8,884 bases of DNA from JBCBUE01 sp039818285 (GTDB lineage: Bacteria > Planctomycetota > Phycisphaerae > Phycisphaerales > Phycisphaeraceae), in assembly GCA_039818285.1 (NCBI GenBank), contig JBCBUE010000097.1, positions 1-8,884 of the forward strand, read 5' to 3'. Of this stretch, positions 5,827 to 8,884 are shown in pieces. Numbering within the stretch: position 1 is the stretch's first letter; every line of letters starts with the position of its first letter. The notes below the pieces were generated by a model that made no database searches, was not told where the DNA came from, and saw only the letters and a program-made list of their open reading frames with translations. Both the position numbers and the translations under genes were made by a program.

Positions 5827-7317
5827 ATGCACCGATCGATGTCTGCCTCCTGCAATCTGAGCGTCGTCCTCGCGGCGGTCGCCGCCGCCGTGATGATGGC
5901 GACGTCGAGCTTGGCGGAGGTCACGATCGACCTCCGAGAGGCCCGGCCCGTCGAGACCGTGAGCCCGATGGTCCTCGGCCTGAACCTCAGCTATTTCAAC
6001 GACCTCGACGAGGTCTGGGAGACCGGCGACCTCGCGGAGGTGTACCGAGACGCCGGCATCGGGGCGCTGCGCTACCCCGGGGGCGAGGAGACCAGCCGCT
6101 TCCACTGGGAACACCCCGGCGTCACCGGGTACATCGACCTGTGGAACGAGTCGCACCACGACCAGAGCTGGCAATCGGTGCTGGTGCCCAAAGACCAGTG
6201 GGGTACGTTCGAGGACCACATGGACTTCGACGAGTTCGTGCGGAACGCCCGAACCGTCGGCGCCGAGCCGCTGGTGGGGATCAACATGTCCAGCGGCGTG
6301 AAGCTCGACCGCGTGCAGGACTCGATCGACGAGGCGGTGCGTTGGATGGAGTACGCCAAGTCGAAGGGTTACGGCATCCGCTACTGGTACCTCGACAACG
6401 AGCCCTGGCACACGGCTGACCACAATTACTTGCACATCCCGCTGGAGCGCTACGCCGAGCTGTGCGTGCGGTTTGCACGGGCGATGTGCGAGGTCGACCC
6501 AGACGCGAAGTTCATCGTCAACCCGCTGGAGGGCGGCCACGCCGGGCGATGGGATCATCTGGGCAAGTTCATGGCGATCGCGGGCGATGACATCGACGTG
6601 GTGTCGTTTCACTGGTATTGGGAGTGGGGTCGGGGGACGTGGGAGACGTGGCTGGCGTCGAAGCCGATGCGTCATTCGTCTAAGTGGACGCCTTACGATC
6701 AGGCATTGACTTACGTGGAGAAGGTTCGTCGAACGCGGGGGCAACTGGCTCGCGAGGGTTACGACCATGTGACGGTGGCGTCGACCGAGTGGAACATCAG
6801 CAGCCCAAAGGACGACCCGGCGGACCCGACCCGGGTGGCGCTGATGCACGCCGAGATGCTGATGCAGTTCGCCGAGGGCGGACTCGAGTTGGCGTGCATC
6901 TGGCCTGGGTTCTGGCAGATCAAGATGGTGCCCGGGCCGTCGGAGGACCGGGCGTGGATCGACCACGCGCCGCCGCACCGGCCCAAACCGGCGCTGAGCG
7001 TGGTGCGATTGCTGTCGGCCGCGGCGGGGGGTGAACGGCTCGGCGGGCCGGGGCTCTCGACCGAGACGGCCACGCCGACGCTCGCAGTGCGGTCCGCCGA
7101 CGGACGGACGACGCACGTCTTTGTGCTGAGCAAGTCGTCGAAACCGACGCCGGTTGAGTTGAGCGTGGCCGAGCTCGGATCGGCGGGCTCGGCCTCGGCG
7201 ACGACGTACACACAGGCGACGGGCGACGTGGCCGAACTCGATGTCGAGCGGGTCGGCGGCGGCGTGAAGGCGACGCTGCCGCCTTTCAGCCTGACGCGCT
7301 TCGACCTGGCCGACTGA
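5827..7317 (+). CDS. Secreted GH51-like (clan GH-A) glycoside hydrolase
   Basis: A 496-residue exported enzyme with a Sec signal peptide ending near ALA/SLA at residue 30. The catalytic domain reads as a clan GH-A (beta/alpha)8 barrel. An early LRYPGGEETSRFHWE (81-95) resembles the LRFPGGN...W strand of GH51. YWYLDNEPW (187-194) carries the acid/base E192 preceded by the usual Asn. DVVSFHWYW (257-265) contains the substrate-site His. ASTEWNIS (318-325) carries the likely nucleophile E321. A C-terminal beta-sandwich (about 410-496, TLAVRSADG...VFVLSKSSK) matches the accessory domain layout of arabinofuranosidases. Such enzymes retain anomeric configuration and cleave arabinosides or related linkages, but agarase-like or other GH-A specificities cannot be excluded. 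The start lies 5 bases after the sulfatase stop with no clear ribosome site, suggesting translational coupling. ATG 5839 (MSASCNL) is an alternative start that would still leave a signal peptide. It presumably acts on glycan desulfated by the flanking sulfatases. Confidence 0.85.
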   Translation: MHRSMSASCNLSVVLAAVAAAVMMATSSLAEVTIDLREARPVETVSPMVLGLNLSYFNDLDEVWETGDLAEVYRDAGIGALRYPGGEETSRFHWEHPGVTGYIDLWNESHHDQSWQSVLVPKDQWGTFEDHMDFDEFVRNARTVGAEPLVGINMSSGVKLDRVQDSIDEAVRWMEYAKSKGYGIRYWYLDNEPWHTADHNYLHIPLERYAELCVRFARAMCEVDPDAKFIVNPLEGGHAGRWDHLGKFMAIAGDDIDVVSFHWYWEWGRGTWETWLASKPMRHSSKWTPYDQALTYVEKVRRTRGQLAREGYDHVTVASTEWNISSPKDDPADPTRVALMHAEMLMQFAEGGLELACIWPGFWQIKMVPGPSEDRAWIDHAPPHRPKPALSVVRLLSAAAGGERLGGPGLSTETATPTLAVRSADGRTTHVFVLSKSSKPTPVELSVAELGSAGSASATTYTQATGDVAELDVERVGGGVKATLPPFSLTRFDLAD

Positions 7318-7333
7318 GCCACGGTTCATCTAT

Positions 7334-7338
7334 GGAGG
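7334..7338 (+). promoter_or_regulatory. Shine-Dalgarno GGAGG supporting a TTG start
   Basis: GGAGG ends 6 bases before an in-frame TTG at 7345, the ideal spacing. The later in-frame ATG at 7360 has only AAGGA directly abutting it, which is too close. This decides for TTG as the start of the second sulfatase. Confidence 0.65.
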
Positions 7339-7344
7339 CACGCT

Positions 7345-8884
7345 TTGGCTAAACAAGGAATGACCAGACGCGAGGCGATCGCGGCGCTGTCGGCGGCGGG
7401 GGTCGGCCTCGTCACGGCCGGTGTGGGTCGGGGCCGGCCGATGCGGGACGTCGACAGCGCACCGGGAAGAGGTGACGTGCGTCACGTCTGCTTCCTCTTC
7501 ATGGAAGACATGGGACTTCAGTGCGGGCCCTACGGTGACCGCACCGTGCCGACGCCCGCGCTGGACCGGCTCGCGTCGATGGGCTGCACTTTCGACCGCG
7601 CGTACTGCACCAGCGCAACGTGCTCGCCCTCGCGGTCGAGCATCTTCACCGGGCTCTGGCCCCACCAGAACGGGCATGTCGGCCTGGCCGACGGCGTCAA
7701 GGAGGGCTCCAACCAGTGGGGCTGGCGGCTCCACGAGGGCATGCCGACCCTCAACCCAATGCTCCGAGACCTGGGTTTCTCGATAGGCCGGACCTACAAG
7801 CTGCACGTCGGACCGGAGGACGCCAACCCATTCGACGCCGTGTACCAGTGGCAGTCTTTCCAAGACGCCGGCCGGGGGATGAACCATGGCGCCCAGATCG
7901 CCGCGTTTATGCGCGACTTCTACGGCCAGCACGTCGGCGACGACGGACGCATGTTCTTTATCCCGCAGAGCATCGATACGCACCGCCCCTTCGCCTGGAA
8001 GGGCGGCGGGCACAACGCATCGCTCGAATACGACGGCTCGCCGTATCGCGTTATGACCGCGGCCGACGACCTGATGCTGCCGCACTTCGGCCCCGACATC
8101 CCGCGGCCCCAGAACCTCTGCCGTGACGTGGCCGACTACTACAACGCCGTCCAACGTGTCGATCGCACGGTGGACGAGACGCTCGATGCGCTCGAGACGC
8201 TTGGCATCCTCGACGAGACGCTGATCGTGTTCTCTGCCGATCACGGCCCCCCCTTCACCCGCGGCAAGTTGAGCGTCTACGAGCTCGGCGCCCGCGTTCC
8301 GCTGATCGTCCGCTGGCCGGGCGTGAGCCGCGCGGGGTCGCGCGAAGCACGGCCGGTCTCACTGGTCGACTTCATGCCGACGGTGCTCGACGCGGTCGGT
8401 CTGCCGATCCCCGAGTACATGCCCGGGCGGTCGTGGCGCGGGCTGCTCGACGGATCGGCGGACGATTGGCCCGAGTTCGCGGTGTCGGAATACACAACCC
8501 ACATGACGGTCAAGACGTGGTGGCCGAGCCGCACCATCACCGACGGTCGCTGGAAGCTCAACCTGCACATGCTCGCCGGCACCGAGCACGCCGCCGGCGA
8601 CCGTCCCTTGCCCGACAACCCACCGGACTTCCGCGTCGGCATCAACGCCCCGGAGGGTACGGTCGCTCGCGAGATCTATCGCAGGTTCAACGCCCCGCCC
8701 CGTTTCGAACTGTTCGACCTCGCAAGCGATCCTTACGAGTACCACAGCCTGCACGACGACCCGCGGCACGCCGGACAGATGAAACGACTGCAGGCCGCGC
8801 TCGAGCGGTGGCAGCTCGAGACGCACGACCCCTTCCGCGACGAGGCGTATCTCGCCGCCTATACCGATCATTACAAAGCTAAAG
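7345..8884 (+). CDS. Tat-exported sulfatase, N-sulfoglucosamine sulfohydrolase-like (runs off right edge)
   Basis: The frame is open for 513 codons to the window end, close to the full length of about 500 residues for this family, so only a short tail is missing. TTG 7345 is preferred over ATG 7360 because of GGAGG at 7334-7338. The N-terminus has a twin-arginine signal (MTRREAIAALSAAGVGLVTAG, R8-R9), so export in a folded state is expected. Active-site elements: E54-D55 (FMEDMG, where most relatives have Asp-Asp), the CSPSR signature with C93 and R97, K152 and H154 (YKLHVGPEDANPFD), H213 (IDTHRPF), D299-H300 (SADHG) and K308. The stretch from GPYGDRTVPTPALDRLA through the signature to IFTGLWPHQNGHVGL (61-114) is typical of SGSH-like (S1_8-type) enzymes, which remove N-sulfate or related sulfates from glucosamine units. 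Substrate assignment by eye is tentative. It lies 27 bases after the GH gene and completes the sulfated-glycan theme. Confidence 0.92.
   Translation, partial: MAKQGMTRREAIAALSAAGVGLVTAGVGRGRPMRDVDSAPGRGDVRHVCFLFMEDMGLQCGPYGDRTVPTPALDRLASMGCTFDRAYCTSATCSPSRSSIFTGLWPHQNGHVGLADGVKEGSNQWGWRLHEGMPTLNPMLRDLGFSIGRTYKLHVGPEDANPFDAVYQWQSFQDAGRGMNHGAQIAAFMRDFYGQHVGDDGRMFFIPQSIDTHRPFAWKGGGHNASLEYDGSPYRVMTAADDLMLPHFGPDIPRPQNLCRDVADYYNAVQRVDRTVDETLDALETLGILDETLIVFSADHGPPFTRGKLSVYELGARVPLIVRWPGVSRAGSREARPVSLVDFMPTVLDAVGLPIPEYMPGRSWRGLLDGSADDWPEFAVSEYTTHMTVKTWWPSRTITDGRWKLNLHMLAGTEHAAGDRPLPDNPPDFRVGINAPEGTVAREIYRRFNAPPRFELFDLASDPYEYHSLHDDPRHAGQMKRLQAALERWQLETHDPFRDEAYLAAYTDHYKAK

Noticed and set aside
5218..7329. 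Long open frame of about 700 codons on the minus strand
   Set aside because: It is antisense to the sulfatase and GH genes, its translation is low-complexity Arg/Val/His-rich with no domain, and long antisense frames are common in GC-rich DNA.

Overview
This 8.9-kb, GC-rich window looks like part of a polysaccharide-degradation locus from a planctomycete, most likely of the Phycisphaerae type. That assignment is an inference from gene content: a PEP-CTERM sorted exoprotein, a type-IV-pilin-like protein with an FTLIELLVVISIIALL leader, two formylglycine sulfatases and a clan GH-A glycoside hydrolase. All are exported and packed head to tail behind LacI-type regulators. No species can be named from sequence alone.

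Layout. The left edge (1-507, minus) holds the first 169 residues of a LacI-family regulator whose C-terminus lies outside the window. A 128-bp divergent control region (508-635) separates it from a second, complete LacI-family regulator (636-1706, plus). Everything after that is on the plus strand: a secreted beta-sandwich-like protein of unknown function (1745-2476), a PEP-CTERM protein with GGTLNI repeats (2479-3384), a GC-rich hairpin that may be a terminator or attenuator (3396-3425), a pseudopilin-like protein (3464-4330), a Sec-exported sulfatase (4400-5821), a GH51-like glycoside hydrolase (5827-7317), and a Tat-exported sulfatase resembling N-sulfoglucosamine sulfohydrolase that runs off the right edge (7345-8884). 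There is no gene-free stretch over 300 bases, and I saw no RNA genes, mobile elements or CRISPR arrays.

How it may work together. The two sulfatases would strip sulfate esters or N-sulfates and the GH would cleave glycosidic bonds, so the target is probably a sulfated glycan such as an algal polysaccharide or a glycosaminoglycan-like material. The PEP-CTERM protein, pseudopilin and small secreted protein may be surface or periplasmic components made alongside the enzymes. The sulfatases need a formylglycine-generating maturase, and the PEP-CTERM protein an exosortase, both encoded elsewhere.

The most informative non-coding signal is the divergent LacI/LacI region. Each regulator has its own CpG-centred palindrome placed on its own sigma70-like promoter, and both promoters place the transcription start at or next to the ATG with no Shine-Dalgarno, so both regulators are predicted to be leaderless and self-repressed. 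A degenerate copy of one operator and a Shine-Dalgarno-masking hairpin precede the first sulfatase.
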